DNA from: Iris pallida
Lineage: Eukaryota; Streptophyta; Magnoliopsida; Asparagales; Iridaceae
Assembly: GCA_029216955.1 (NCBI GenBank)
Contig: JANAVB010033217.1
Span: forward strand, 176,001-240,000
Length of the DNA stretch: 64,000 nucleotides
Reading direction: 5' to 3'
This document shows, piece by piece, positions 47,452 through 59,870 of the stretch. A program made the translations under genes and the position numbers. A model generated the notes under the pieces. That model saw nothing but the letters and a program-made list of their open reading frames with translations, did no database searches and was not told the DNA's origin. Each line of letters opens with the position of its first letter. Positions within the stretch are counted from its first letter, which is position 1.

Positions 47452-49240
47452 CAGGCCTGAGACTGCTCCGTCGTCTAGTATTCCTCTTGCTGATACGACA
47501 ATGGAGACAGATGAGCAGATGGAGGAGGCTGAGCCGACGGCCGACCAGTATCAGGCAGATGATACATGCACACCTCCGGAGGAGACGAGGACGGAGATCT
47601 GGGCCGACGGTACAAAGTACATGTTTTGGTTTATCATTTTTTTTCTGTGTTTATCATAAATGAACTTTTCTCATGAATATAATATGTCTGTATAGATATC
47701 GTCCCCCGTCGGTACAGAGATGCCTAGGCCACTTATTGAGGACTAATTATGGTGGTCCTTGGATAAACTACTCTGATGCTCTGGACGAGAGGAAGGCCTA
47801 CTGGTTTGTGCACTTCAAGGTTAAAATATATTTGCTTTTAACATGAATCATATAATTTTTGTATATTATATATAACTGATAAATATTTGGTTTGCACTCT
47901 TCTAGGATATGTTTTTCTATCCACCGTACAGGGCCGAGATGATCTAGGGAATGTTTCCTGCTGTAGCTGCTAAGCTGATCCGCGATGCTATTAATGATAA
48001 GATGACTCGTGATCATGTCGGAAAGCCGATCCAAGATTGGATCACCCCTGATCAGTGGACTACAATGAAGGCTCGATTCGACGAGCCAAGGTACAAGGAA
48101 AAGTTTGAGAAGGCCAAGGCGGCTAGGAAGCCGGGATCAAAGTGGTGCGGTGGGTCGATTCCGATGACGGAACATTTTCGTCGTTTGGTATGTCTTTTTA
48201 TTTCAGAAATATTATTTTAATGCAAGTCCGATAAATTAGTAAAATGTGATATATTTAATTACAGGTAAGGAGGGGTGATGACGCTAATATGGTGATTGTC
48301 TCCCTGGCCATATATCGGAAGGACGGAAAGCTTATTGACGAGAGGGCGGAGCAGGCCTATGTAAGTATTACAATTTTATTTATTAATTTTAATACTTTGT
48401 GTTAGTTTTGATATAACTTAGTAAATATGCATGCAAATAGATATTCATGTAGTTAGTAATAATAAGTACATTAGACAATAGAAGTTATTGAGTATCCATG
48501 CTTTCTAGGCCGAATTTCAACGGCTTAAGGAGCGGGCAGTTGCTAGTGCAACTGCTGCGGGAGAGGTCGGTACTTCCTCGCAGCCCGCTCCATCTCCGTC
48601 GGAGGACGAGCTGTGGGTGACCGTCGCTGGAAGTCTCCACTGGGGTACGTACTATGGTACGGGATCCTATGGCGCCCTAGTTGTGACACAGTCCTCTAGG
48701 ACCTCCCCTGCTAGTGTGTATGGCCCACAACCCTCCTAGGAGTCTGCCCGAGTCCAGCAGATGGTGGAGTCTGTCCGTGACGAGCTGCTACGACGGATCC
48801 AGGAGCAGCACCAGACGGACGATGCTGTGCTCATAGCACGATTGGATACACTCGACCGCAGCATTATGGAGCTAAGGGATATGACTGAGAGGACATAGCG
48901 GGGCGTCACTGATCTTAGAACGTCGATAGAGTACCGTATGACGGATCTGCAGGCATCACAGCTGTCCATGGGCGAGAGGCTCACGTTGTTGTAGGATTCG
49001 ATGGTTGATAGCAGTAAGAGGCTGTTATCTACCATGGATTCCTACCACCAGCGACTAGCAGCGTCGGAGCGTTATTGTCCTCCGGGTGCGCTTTCATCGT
49101 CGTCGACTCCGTCGATGTCACTACCTCCGACTCCATCGACGTCACTACCTTTTTCATCGGTGACGATTTCACGGGAGGAGTACGAGATGTTCCTATCCTT
49201 GAGACGCGACGGTGCCCCTCCTCCTCCAGATCCGCAGTAG
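47452..49240 (+). pseudogene. TNPA-like gene of CACTA-3, remainder
   Basis: It resumes with CAGGCCTGAGAC after gypsy-3. Exons are at about 47456-47617, 47697-47819, 47907-48186, 48265-48360 and 48510-49240, with intron borders matching CACTA-2. It shows KLIRDAINDKMTRDHVGKPI and SKWCGGSIPMTEHFRRL. Stops occur near 47947 (ATCTAGGGA), 48738, 48897 and 48993. The last exon retains the heptad-like helix region and the Ser/Pro tail ending at 49240. Confidence 0.8.
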
Positions 49241-49640
49241 TCCGAGTTAGGACTGTTTTATGAGATTATAGTGTTTTTTTAGTGTTTGTTTATGTTGATT
49301 CAGTATTGGTTGTGGATTATTTGTTTGTGTAGACTTTCAGTATTGGTTGTGGATTCATGTGGTTATTGGTTGTATACTTTGGATATTCGTTTACCGACTT
49401 TGGATATTTTAGTGTTCGTTGTGTTGGTATCTCATCATATGTTGGTTGTAGAATTTACTCTTATTTGCGTTGATTGTTATAATATTGTGATGTACCGGTG
49501 TTGAGTGTTCCATCGAAGGGGTCGGCGAACCCAGGAAGAAAATGTGCTTGTAGTTTTTTGTTACTTATTGAACTGCAGGTAGAAAATGTGATTCTGTGGA
49601 CATTCTGTAATTTATTTATTTTTATTTTTTTTGTAATGTA
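49241..49640. other. 3' untranslated region of CACTA-3
   Basis: T-rich and non-coding. It contains the uninterrupted version of the target used by the 4.9 kb insertion in CACTA-2 (around 49362-49378). Confidence 0.7.
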
Positions 49641-50085
49641 GCGACGTTTACCGACGTAAAGCGACGCAGCTAAACGTCGGTAAATCACCAGGTATACCGA
49701 CGCGTACCGCGTAAAGTGGCGTCGGTAAATGTTGGTAAACGTCGCTAAATGTCGCAGTAATTCCCTCGCCTACAGAGTCGGTGAACGTCGGTAAAAACTA
49801 GACATACGTCGCTAACTATTGCTGGATTCACCAACGTTGGCCGACATTTGAGACGTCGCCATATTTTCGACGGGGCATCGGTGAACGTCGGTAAATGTAC
49901 CAGGATTACTGACATTTAATTACGTCGGTAAGCGTCGGTAAGAGCGACGATTACCGACGTTTTACCTGTTAGCGACATGGTTTTCTGCGACCACAGGAAA
50001 ACGTCGCTAAATACGTCAGTAAACAGTTTTAGCGACGTTTTTGTCATTTTAGCGACGTTTTCTGGCGTCGCTAATATGAACTATT
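49640..50085. repeat. 3' subterminal repeats of CACTA-3, mixed types
   Basis: TTACCGACGT/GTCGGTAAACG words dominate from 49640 to about 49960, and TTAGCGACGT/ACGTCGCTAA words dominate near the end. The arrangement follows CACTA-2. Confidence 0.8.
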
Positions 50086-50094
50086 CTGGTAGTG

Positions 50095-50934
50095 ACTCTA
50101 GAGTGTTGCTCTATGAATGAGATGAGGATCACCTTGCTGGAGGATGCATCCTATGAATTCCTTCTCCTGGAGGGGTTATTCTGGTTGATATGTCATGAAT
50201 ATCAATGACATCTCTACCAAGAACAGTAACCTACGAAGCACAACCACACGACAGTCTGTACTACGTTGTTCTAAGTCAGATATTATATCTGACATGACAA
50301 TAATCCTAGTTATTGTTCTGGGTCTCTTATACCATGTTAGAAATTTAGAGCAAAGAAAAGAGATTTGCAAAATCTAATAAAGGGGTGACTCTTCTTCCAT
50401 TATGGTTTAAGACCAATAATTATAGTATGATGCAAAAGCCATAAAGGAAATAGAGACTAAAAGAGAAAGAAAATAGAAAAGTAATATTGCTTAAAAGGAA
50501 CACCATCATTCTAACAACTAAATTATTTAATAAATAAACAGAAATATCTGAATCCAAGTAATCCTCATAGTCATAGGCAGGCTCTATTAGTTTTTGCATG
50601 CATAAGAAACTCGACACTGATCTCATTTTCTATTACACATATACGCAAGAACATAACTGTCAATCTTGCTATTACAAGTACAGAAGAGAGTTTCACACAC
50701 TGACAAATGGTCTAGATATATCGGAAACATAATCACAGTGGAGAGTGAAAGAGTATAGCTTACCCATTTTTGTTAGCATTGCCCTAATAGTATCATGGTC
50801 AACATGAATAAGGTGGTTTATATAAATGTTGACTTCTGATGGAATGAACCAAAGAAGTTGAAGCTTCTCTTTTATGATCCAATAAGGAGATGCGGACAAA
50901 CAAAGTAGAAAAGTGCAGATTTTGAATATAAAAC
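50095..50934 (-). mobile_element. Fragment of a copia-type element: 5' leader, primer binding site and LTR start
   Basis: GGGTCTCTTATACCA at about 50319-50333 is, on the minus strand, TGGTATAAGAGACCC, a common variant of the initiator-Met primer binding site. It is directly followed on the plus strand by TGTTAGAAATTTAG, an LTR tip. This places a minus-strand element with its LTR from about 50334 rightwards and its 5' leader to the left. It could be the 5' end of copia-1, whose pol lies at 18.3-32.4 kb, separated by later rearrangement; this is not proved. The LTR right end is not identified. Confidence 0.5.
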
Positions 50935-52070
50935 TGTTAGAAATTAATCAATTTCTTCCTTTAAAAATCTGCAAATAAAATAAAATAAAGTAAATATTAC
51001 CGGCCTCCGGAGAAGTCGTACACGTAGCACTGCCCTAAGAGTTGATTCGGGTCTATGTGCAGACTTGATCCGAATGCTCCTAGTGGTGAAACTCCCGCTC
51101 TACCGGTATCTCCTCGTCGTACACAACTCGGAAAGAGTGACCCAAACTTTAGCGTTGCCTAGAAAACAACAAAGAACTATATGAATATCGATTGCTTTAT
51201 AATGAAAGAGAGAGTTCGGGAGAGAGAGAGAGAGAGTGAAGTTGTGTTTTTCATTTGAAATGATGCTCTCTTATATAGCATTAAGCATATGCTAAAGATA
51301 GTCTATGCTTAAAATAGCCTATACTAAATTTAGCCAAAAAAGGCTAAGTCTCCAACGTTAAGCAAAGGAAAATTACACATGTTGAAGACATGGCTTTTGA
51401 GGACTTGGCTTTTGCATGTAACATACAACAATCCCCACCCCCCCACAAAGTCAAGTTCCGAAAACCATAGAGATGACAAGGGAATAAGAATTGATAGAGG
51501 ATTTCTGGGCAAATATATACTATGCATAGATGAGATGGACTACAGCCTTGAATCTCACTTAGTTACTATTGTCTTTGTCTGAAGAAGTGCTTGATGGACT
51601 ATGCCTTGAATCAGACTTCTTGAACCAGATTCAAAAAATAGCACACATAATACGCTAGAGGTTCTTGGGTCTATCGGGTGGCGCTTTGATTGGCCATACG
51701 CACTTTTACATATTCATGAGAGTTGTCTAGGATCGCACTATTCTATAGTCGTGGCTCTCACGACCTCTCATATAGGTAAGTCCTTAAGGGTTGGTGATAG
51801 GAATCAACCTTGTATATCAAGCTTAGACTTATTAAGAGTTTAACCTCACCCTATCCATATCACAAAAAGAACATTGTCACCATAGGGATGGGGTATCAAT
51901 GTACACATGTATAGCCTCCTGGGCTTTTATTTTAAAGAGAATTTAATTTTAAGGTTAGTGTTCCATAATAGTCACCTAGTCCAGCTTGTTCCTACCCATT
52001 GAACTACCTTCTTGGGATCTCCAGTCAGACTCGGTTGGGTTGCCACTGCTGGTGACTATACTATGGGCTT
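50935..52070 (-). repeat. 3' LTR of copia-2
   Basis: Contains (GA)n at about 51210-51240 and, on the minus strand, a TATA-box-like CTATATAAGAGAGC near 51265-51280, which fits a promoter upstream of the R/U5 part. The U5-like portion (50935-51190) is the part shared with the right-hand copy. It has no coding content. Confidence 0.6.
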
Positions 52071-55000
52071 AACCCCATCCCCCTCGATGATTCTAGGATC
52101 AATGTCCTAGACAGATCCTTCGTCAAATGGTCTGCAATGTTCTTTTCTGACTTTATATAGTCAAGAACCACATATTTTCCCAGTAGGCTTTTTATGGACT
52201 TGAAGCACAGCTGCAGGTGCCTGTTCATCTTAGTACTCACAGAATCATACTTTAGTAGTTCAATAACAGATTTATTATCACATTTTATAAAAATTGAAGG
52301 AACATGATGAACAGAAACAGGTATATGCATAATAAAGTTTCTAAGCCATTCGGCTTCTGTACAGGTATTGTCCAAAGCTATCATTTCAGAATCCATTGTA
52401 CTTCTAGCTGTGATAGTTTGTTTACATGATCCCTAGGATATTACAGCTCATGCTAGGGTAAAACATATCCAGTTGTGGATTTCACATCATGTGAATCAGT
52501 TATCCAGTTTGCATCTGAATAACCTTCTATGATATCGGGGTGTCTAGTATAATAAAGTTTGTAATCTAGAGTGCCTCTAAGATATCTAAATACTCTATCC
52601 AATGCAGTCCAATATGACTGATTTGGGTTACTGGTATATCTACTAAGTCTTCCAATAGCAAATGCAATATCGGGTCAGGTCCTATTTGTTATGTACATAA
52701 GGAACCCTATCATCTGTGAATATCTATGTTGTTCAATAGGTGATCATTCATTCTTCTTGCGAACAACATTACTGTCAAAAGGAGTAAGGGCAGATTTTTT
52801 GTCAAAATACTCAAACTTTCTTAGCATTTTTTCAATTGAATGTGCTAGGGATAGAGTATAGCCATATTTTCTTTTGGACACTTGCATTCCTAGAATTAGG
52901 TTTGCTTCACCTAGGTCTTTCATATCAAACTGGTTAGATAAATAATTCTTAGTATTATTTATATGTTCCAGTAAAGTCCTAGAATAAGGATATCATCAAC
53001 ATACAAGCATAAGATAGCACAACTTTTATTTGTATTTTTAGAATACAAACATTTGTCATATTTATTTGGCACAAAACCAAATTCTATAATGACTTTGTCA
53101 AATTTGTTGTGCCATTGCTTGGAAGCTTGCTTTAGGCCATAAAGAGATTTTACTAATCTATAAACCTTCTTTTCTTGACCTGTAGTAATAAAACCTTCAG
53201 GTTGCTCCATATAGATCTCTTCCTCTAGATCTCCATTTAGAAATGCTGTCTTTACATCCGTTTGATGGATCAGCATATCATGAATGGAGGCTAAGGCCAG
53301 GAGGGTTCTAATAGAAGAAATCCTAGCAATAGGAGAGTAGGTATCAAAATAATATAATCTTTTTTTCTGAGCAAATCCTTTTGCTACTAGCCTAGTCTTG
53401 TATTTCTCTATAGTACCATCGGCTCTAAGTTTCCTTTTGAAGATCCACTTACAACCTATGGGTTTACTACCTAAAGGAAGGTCTGCTAAAAACTAAGTAT
53501 TGTTCTCCATAATGGAGTTGTACTCATTGTTAATAGCATCTTTCCAAAAAGGGCCATCAGGAGCGGATATGACTTCTTCATAAGTTGAGGGATTACCCTC
53601 TATAAAAAAGGTGAAGAATCCTTCTCCTAAATTCTTTTCAATCCTTTCTCTTTTACTCCTTCTAGGTTCTATAACTTGTTCAGGTTGAGAACTAGGTACT
53701 TGATCATGAGAACTAGTAGATTTAGTAAGAGAAGGGTTAGAGGAAGATGAAGGGGTTCTATCCTTGAAGGAAAAATGTTCTCAAAATAAACTGCATCTCT
53801 AGCTTCTATAATTGTGTTATTAGAGATTTTATTTACTTCAGAATGAGTTACAAGAAATCTATTGGCATTGCTATCTATGGCATATCCTATGAACACAGCA
53901 TCTACAGTCTTAGGTCCAATCTTCCTCTTTTTGGTTCGGGAATTCCTACCTTAGCTAGACATCTCCAAACTTTGAGGTAATTAATCCTAGGGGTTCGATT
54001 TTTCCATAACTCATATGGGGACTTATTATTGGTCTTACTGGGTATCCTATTAAGGATATAACAGGCTGATAAAAGGGATTATCTCCATAGATTATTAGGG
54101 GCACCTGAGCTGAGAAGCATGGCATTGACCATATCTAATAAAGTGCGATTCTTTCTTTCAGTAACTCCGTTGGACTGTGGTAAATAAGGAGCAGTTACCT
54201 CATAAATAATTCTATGTCCTTCACAGAAGTTAGTCATATCATTTGAGGTATACTCTCCACCACGATCTGATCTAAGAATCTTAATCTTTCTATCTAACTG
54301 GTTCTCAGCTTCAGACTTATAGACCTTAAATCTGTCTAGAACTTCATCTTTGATTTTAAGAAGGTAGGTGCAACAATATATACTTTGAATGATCATCTAT
54401 AAAAGTGACAAAGTATTTTCTACCACCTCGGGTCAAGACCTTATTGGAATCACAAACATCGCTATGGATAAGTTCTAGGAGTTCAGAATCCCTATGGACT
54501 GATTTGAAAGGTAATCTTGTGTGTTTGTCTTGAACACAAATCTCATATTTGTGTTTATCATCAATAGGAGTCTTAAGAATAAGATCTAAGTTCATCATCC
54601 TTTTAAGAGATCCTAAATTCACATGACCCAGTCTTTCATGCCAAACATTGGAGGATTCAATATTTGCAACAACAAAAGAAGGATTTGAACTTTTATTCAT
54701 AGTACTCAGAAGAAAGAGTCCATCTTTTACAAATTCTTTCCCTATAAACAGTTCATTCTTAGAAAAAATAACTTTATTGACTTCCATTACAATTTTATAT
54801 CCTGAGGCTACAAGGAGGGATCCACTAACAAGGTTTCTTCTGACAGACGGCACATGAAGCACATCATGAAGAGGTAAAAAATTTCCTGATGCCATCTTCA
54901 GATCTATTCTTCCTCTTCCTACAATCTGTGCCATGGAGCTATCTCCTAGAGTCACGCCTCCTCCACCTGATTTCTGATAGGTTGAAAAATATGAGCGATC

Positions 55001-56077
55001 AAACGAAACATGAACATTAGCTCCGGAATCCAACCACCAATCATCAGAATGGTAAGAAAGGTTTACTACAGGTTGAAAGCTTACAGACCTGAAGGAGCTG
55101 GAGGACTCATTCAGAATCATGTTACCCTCTGCCTTACCTTTTCCTTTGAAGAAGGTCTTGATAGGTTCTTTCTTCCTGTGGAAGCAGTTGATGGCTGTAT
55201 GGTTGGTTCTACCACACATAAAACAAAATCTTCTTTGATCCTGAGTCTGACCAAAGTTTCTAGGTTTATGGGGTTGCTGGTGTTGAGGGTTTTGGTGATG
55301 AGGATTTTGGAAATGGGGTTTTTGGTGATTTGATTGAAAACTCTGCTTCTTTTTGAAGAAGTTTTTCTTGGGCTTGAGATGGTTGTTGGATTTGCCATGA
55401 TTTTCTACAAGGTTAATCCTAGCTGTGGCATTAGACCTAGCTTTGGATTTAAACCTATATTTTTCTTCTGTTATAAGTCTCTTTAGAGCTTGAGGGTACG
55501 AAATAGTCCCTTGAAGATGGAGGAGATCCTTTGCCACATTAGACCAAGAAGGAGGGAGTTTGTCTATCAAACATCATATTTTGTGCTCAGTAGAAAAGAA
55601 TGTTCCCTTGGCTTGAACATGCCTAAGGTGTTCTTGAAATTCATGAATTTGGTCATTGATAGGTTTGTTATCTACCATGACATATCTGTTGAATGTGGAG
55701 GAATTAAATCTATCAATTCCAGCATCATCACAACCATATTCATTTTTCAAAGCATCCTAGAGTTCTTTAGCACTTTTATATTCAAAAAATATGTCATAGA
55801 GTGACTCAGACATAGCGCTTAAGATTATGTGAAAGCAATGGTAGTCTATTTTCTTAGGGGTCTTAGGTTTAGTGGATGAAGGGGACTTGGACACCCCTAT
55901 GTCAGACTCAGTCTCATCAGAATCATTTGAGATGGGTGTGGACCCATCAATGGCAGAAATAAGGCCTAAAGTGGTAAGCCAAAATTTCATATTTGACTCT
56001 GCCACATCTTGAAGTAGGTGCCATTGAATTTTGCAGGCTTAGCAGAAAAAGTTTCTTCCTTGGAAGTCATGTTTTCT
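52064..56077 (-). pseudogene. Copia-2 gag-pol, degenerate
   Basis: Read right to left: gag start near 56077 (MTSKEETFSAKPAKFNGTYF), a gag segment (LITEEKYRFKSKARSN), zinc knuckle CFMCGRTNHTAINC (about 55220), protease WWLDSGANVHVS (about 55048-55013), integrase finger WHERLGHVNLGSLKRM (about 54640), integrase core with LIHSDVC, FVTFIDDHSKY and SDRGGEYTSNDM (54500-54230), a linker (MFIGYAIDSNANRFLV), reverse transcriptase with TDVKTAFLNGDLEEEIYMEQ, SLYGLKQASKQWHNKFDK and catalytic CLYVDDILIL (53260-52975), and RNase H with IKCDNKSVIELL and EKNIADHLTKDL (52300-52090). The order integrase before reverse transcriptase defines Ty1/copia. Frames break near 54370, 54080-53900, 52970-52400 and in gag (for example near 55570 and 55755). 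Confidence 0.88.
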
Positions 56078-56858
56078 AAAGTCTGTAAAATTATATTTAC
56101 TCAATAAGTTGGCTTAAGCTAAAATTAACAATTCAAATGATTTTAGTAATAGACCTTTAAAATTTTAGTTTTTTAAGTTTTGATAAGGTTGGGTTAGTTG
56201 TAGGGGCCGGATCCCAGCAAGCGGTGCTTCACTAGGAAAACTTAAATACTGGTCGCTTAGACGAATTTTCGCCTTGTTGACAGAAGGGCCCTTTCGGCTT
56301 ATTTCCAAACAAATCTTTACTTTAGAACTTTAAAAAAAAATTAAAGAAATTTTACTAAATCAATTAACTGTTTGATTTAGCCTAGATTAAAATATTGAGT
56401 GAAGAAAACTAGAATTGACTAAATTACTAACACAATAATGTTTGTCTAAGGTGTCACTTTGAAAAAATGACAATTTGTTACTAATGTGACTAATATTCAA
56501 AAATTAACAAATATCTTGTTAATAGTAATTGAAAATATTTGCTTGATAATAGTTAAGTGTAAGCAATGTATAGCAAATTTTGTGAGTGAATAGGAGATAT
56601 GCTAACACTAATATAAATTATAACAATGTATATAAGTGTTAATGATTACAATAATTTATGCACTATAGATTATAACAATGTTAATGATTACAAGGTTTTG
56701 CTAAAGGACAAGTTTAGTGTGCTGGAATAACTTATTTGAAACAAGCAAATAAATTAAGGCAGCAAAGAACTTCTTGTTTGGAAATAACAAATATTTGATA
56801 ACAAATTTCATAACAGCAATTAGATATTTTTATTTTATAAATGGATCAACATTTAGAT
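56078..56858. other. 5' leader of copia-2
   Basis: AT-rich, non-coding sequence between gag and the right-hand LTR copy. A GC-richer patch at 56208-56300 (GGGGCCGGATCCCAGCAAGC...) is notable. No standard primer binding site is visible beside 56859, so this leader may contain a deletion or insertion. Confidence 0.45.
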
Positions 56859-57119
56859 TGTTGAAAATTAATCAATTTCTTCCTTTAAAAATCTGCAAAT
56901 AAAATAAAATAAAGTAAATGTTACCGGCCTCCGGAGAAGTCGCGCACGTAGCACTGACCTAAGAGTTAATTCGGGTCTATGTGCAGACTTGATCCGAATG
57001 CTCCTAGTGGTGCCCGCTCTACCGGTATCTCCTCGTCGCACACAACTCGAAAAGAGTGATCCGAACTTTAGCGTTGCCCAGAAAACAACAAAGAACTTTA
57101 CGAATATCAATTGCTTTAT
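56859..57119 (-). repeat. 5' LTR copy of copia-2, truncated to about 260 bp
   Basis: Colinear with 50935-51190, with scattered substitutions and a four-base difference (GTGGTGCCCGC against GTGGTGAAACTCCCGC). The match stops after GCTTTATAAT. Confidence 0.8.
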
Positions 57120-57123
57120 AATC

Positions 57124-58960
57124 AAACTGTTGGCTCACCAGAGGCTACTACAAAAAGGAAAATTAAAATTTTTAGAGCCCAAAAAATGGAAATATCTTTT
57201 GTCCTTTTAGCGAACATATGAAATATGACAAGTACAAAAAGGAAGAATATAAACATGTACAGCAAAATCGGTACAAAATAATAAAGGAATATAATAAAAC
57301 ACTCAATCGTTTGATACAATCTGGAGATTATTTTCGACATATTAACACACTCAATCTAATAATGATCAAATGAAAATAAGTAGATGGTTATATCAAGATA
57401 CATCCAACATGCAAAATTTTCATAACCCAGTCCAACAGGACATAAAGTAGGATATTTTTCTTACAAACATGTAATTTGTCTTTGATAATAACTGAAATTC
57501 CATGTCAAATCCCAAGAGAAGCTCCCTATGCGATTGTATTTACGCTTAGACTGCATACACAAACCCCAAATCCCAAGAGAAGCTCCCTTTCTGAACATTT
57601 TTGTCAATCCCCAGAAATGATGAATAATTATAAACCATCTGACCGAACTATATGAGCGGATCGAAGAAAAGTAAAAAAGAAGTGGTATTCAATATAAGGA
57701 GTTGCAGTGATGAACTACATAAATTCCAAAATCACATTCCAGTATGCGAAGGCAAACGATGGTATTTATCTCTATCGTGTAACTCGTGAAAAAAGTGTGA
57801 TGCATGCATATATGAGCTCAAGTGCTTAAACCACTATAGTTCGAAACTAACACCATAGTTTCGCAGTTGCGGGTTTAACCTTACAAAGACTATTTAGAAA
57901 AGGTGTACAAGTAGTTTGATCACCAGCTCCAGCAGTTAAGCAGACCACTTCTCTCTAAAGTAATTAGTAGAAGTCCAAATAGAATGGCCAAACAACAAGA
58001 AGGATCAGCTCTCAATAAAGTAATTAATCAAAGTCCAACTAGAACGGACATAGGTATTAAAATTTAAATTTTGATACTTTCATGATGGTTGCTGAGGTGT
58101 ATGCATTTAGATAAGAAATTATTTTACTTCTAGATAGTAACAATATAATAGAGATGTAAATAGTGGATGCAATATAATAGCAAGTCTGATATTTATACCA
58201 TTTTAGTAGACACCAACACTCACTTGATACCCAAATAATGTCAAATTAGGATATCCAAATATAGAAACTTCCACAAGTGATGAAACTGCTGTAACCAAGA
58301 AATTACCCTAAAAAATGCATCAAAGTGAATCCAAGCTTGAGAAACTGAAACACATGCTTAAGAAGTTGGAAAAAAAACTGATACTTACAAACCAATGTAA
58401 AAAGTCTTCAAAAACTGAAACACGACACTTCTAAAACAGATACTAAAACCAAAAATGCAAACTGCAGTAGGTCCTGCTGATGCAAGCTGCAAACTAGGGC
58501 AAAAAAAAAAAAAAAAAAATTGAGCCCACATCATTAAAAAGGACATTGTAGGAATTGGCTCAAAGGATTCACCATCCCACTCATCATCGCCAATTTAAAA
58601 ACTTGGCTACCTCCATCCATCACCAAATTGGTGGGTGAGGCCAACAAGTTTTGGTTCTCATCGTGGGGCACCTTCCACATTTGTGTTATCGGGACGGATG
58701 TATGTTTTAGAGTCAAAGGTTGCACCTTCCTCATCATTGTCTAAAATTTGGCTACAAGTTGGCTACCTCCATCCATCACCAAATTGGTAGGGGAGGCCGT
58801 CAACTTTAGCTTGTAATATAGGTTGCATCTTCATATTTCATTCAAAGACGACCCCTGCAAACAAACATTACATAAACATTGTCATTACATGCTCAAGTAG
58901 CTTTATGAGGCAACATGTTTGGCCCCAATTACAAAATAGACTTGGTTCTACATAATAGAC
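57124..58960. other. Non-coding stretch, probably part of a decayed Harbinger-type element
   Basis: No gene is recognised. A duplicated word AATCCCAAGAGAAGCTCCCT lies at about 57507 and 57569. A roughly 35-bp duplication built on TTGGCTACCTCCATCCATCA occurs at about 58602 and 58758, and a poly-A run at 58501-58519. Minus-strand frames near 58534-58737 give a short open stretch with no recognised domain. Confidence 0.35.
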
Positions 58961-58966
58961 TTGCTC

Positions 58967-59287
58967 CTACATAATATAGGTCCAGACAAAAATCGAAACA
59001 AGTAACGTAAGAAAATCCAAAAGAGCAATAATGGTCGTTGGGTGGCCATTAACTATATCTTCTCCCTTAATTCCACTTCGTTGATCCCTATCATTCGAGT
59101 GGAAGTAATCCATAGCCGTCAAAATTCGATACATGTGTGCTTCCCTCCACTGTTCTCTAATTAGGGAGGGTTCCTTTGCAATGCCTAGTCGGTCATTCTC
59201 AATTAGAGTCAAAATTATAGTTATGACAGTAATTATACTAGCGACTGCAGCATTAAGTAACGGATCATTGGGATTTGACAAATCCAT
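58967..59287 (-). pseudogene. N-terminal fragment resembling a PIF/Harbinger (ALP1-like) transposase
   Basis: 106 codons on the minus strand. The first ~70 residues (DPLLNAAVASIITVITIILT, then REQWREAHMYRILTAMDYFH) resemble the N-terminal segment that precedes the DDE domain in plant Harbinger/ALP1-like transposases, where REAHM..IL is followed by an aspartate- and arginine-rich stretch. The similarity then stops, and the last 35 residues (from GEDIVNGHPTT) look unrelated and hydrophobic. No DDE catalytic residues are present. The element end at 60160-60190 (see next entries) supports the family. Recognition is from memory of the family pattern, so moderate confidence only. Confidence 0.5.
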
Positions 59288-59459
59288 CTACAAAAAACAA
59301 AAATGAAGGATCGTAAACCTTACAGCTCATATATCATGCACTCTTTCAACCATGGTCTACATAAAAAAATCCTTTGTAATCATATATTATGTCAAAACTT
59401 ACATCTTGTCCAGATGTACAAATAATAAATCAAGGCAGTTCCTATATCATGCACAGGAA

Positions 59460-59870
59460 AATTTAATTTTTCCAAACCGAAAGTAGAAGTAATGGAAATA
59501 TTCGAACAAAAAGTAGAAGTCATGGAAATATTCCCCTTTCCAACAGAAAAATAGCACATATCTATCTTTCCCCATTTTCGAACAAGAAAACCACAGATCT
59601 ACTAATTTCTTTCCCCTTTTCCAACAAAAAACACCACAGAACAGCACAAATCTTCTAATTTTTCCAATTTTTGAAAAAAAAGGCATAGATCTACTGAATT
59701 TTTTCCCCTTCTCGAACAAAAAATCACATATCTACAATATTTTTTGCATTTTCGAACATAAAATACCACAGATCTACTAATTCCTCTTTCACGAACAAAA
59801 AATTGCAAAGATCTACTAAAATTTCCCAAATATGAAAAAAATTGCAAAGATCTACCTCTGTGAAGCGTAG
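59460..59870. repeat. Degenerate tandem repeat, unit about 45-60 bp
   Basis: About seven imperfect units centred on CAGATCTACTAATTT, followed by CCCCTTTTCGAACAAAAAA-type runs. They give overlapping low-complexity frames (Phe, Lys and Cys rich) on the minus strand that I do not regard as genes. Confidence 0.75.

Larger units (their letters stand above)
38330..50094 (+). mobile_element. CACTA element, CACTA-3: 5'-truncated and split by gypsy-3
   Basis: It begins abruptly inside the DUF4216-like part of the transposase, at the point equivalent to about 23898 in CACTA-2, and ends with GGTAGTG at 50094 (next bases ACT). It is split at 39217-47451 by gypsy-3. The TNPA-like gene and 3' end are colinear with CACTA-2 and closely similar to it. 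The 5' end, promoter and most of the transposase are lost. Confidence 0.9.
50935..57119 (-). mobile_element. Ty1/copia retrotransposon (copia-2) with unequal LTR copies
   Basis: A minus-strand element. Gag-pol lies at about 52068-56077. The left (3') LTR runs from 50935 (TGTTAGAAATTAATC) to about 52070 and is preceded on the minus strand by GAGGGGGATGGGG, a good polypurine tract. Only its first ~255 bp are repeated at the right end, 56859-57119 (TGTTGAAAATTAATC to GCTTTATAAT). The right LTR copy is therefore truncated. AAACTG occurs at both outer edges but does not fit cleanly as a target duplication. All coding parts carry stops or frameshifts. Confidence 0.75.

Noticed and set aside
50935..51190. 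Complete short (~260 bp) copia LTR
   Set aside because: No purine tract lies beside its inner edge on the coding strand, whereas a good one lies at about 52072, so the real LTR is about 1.1 kb.
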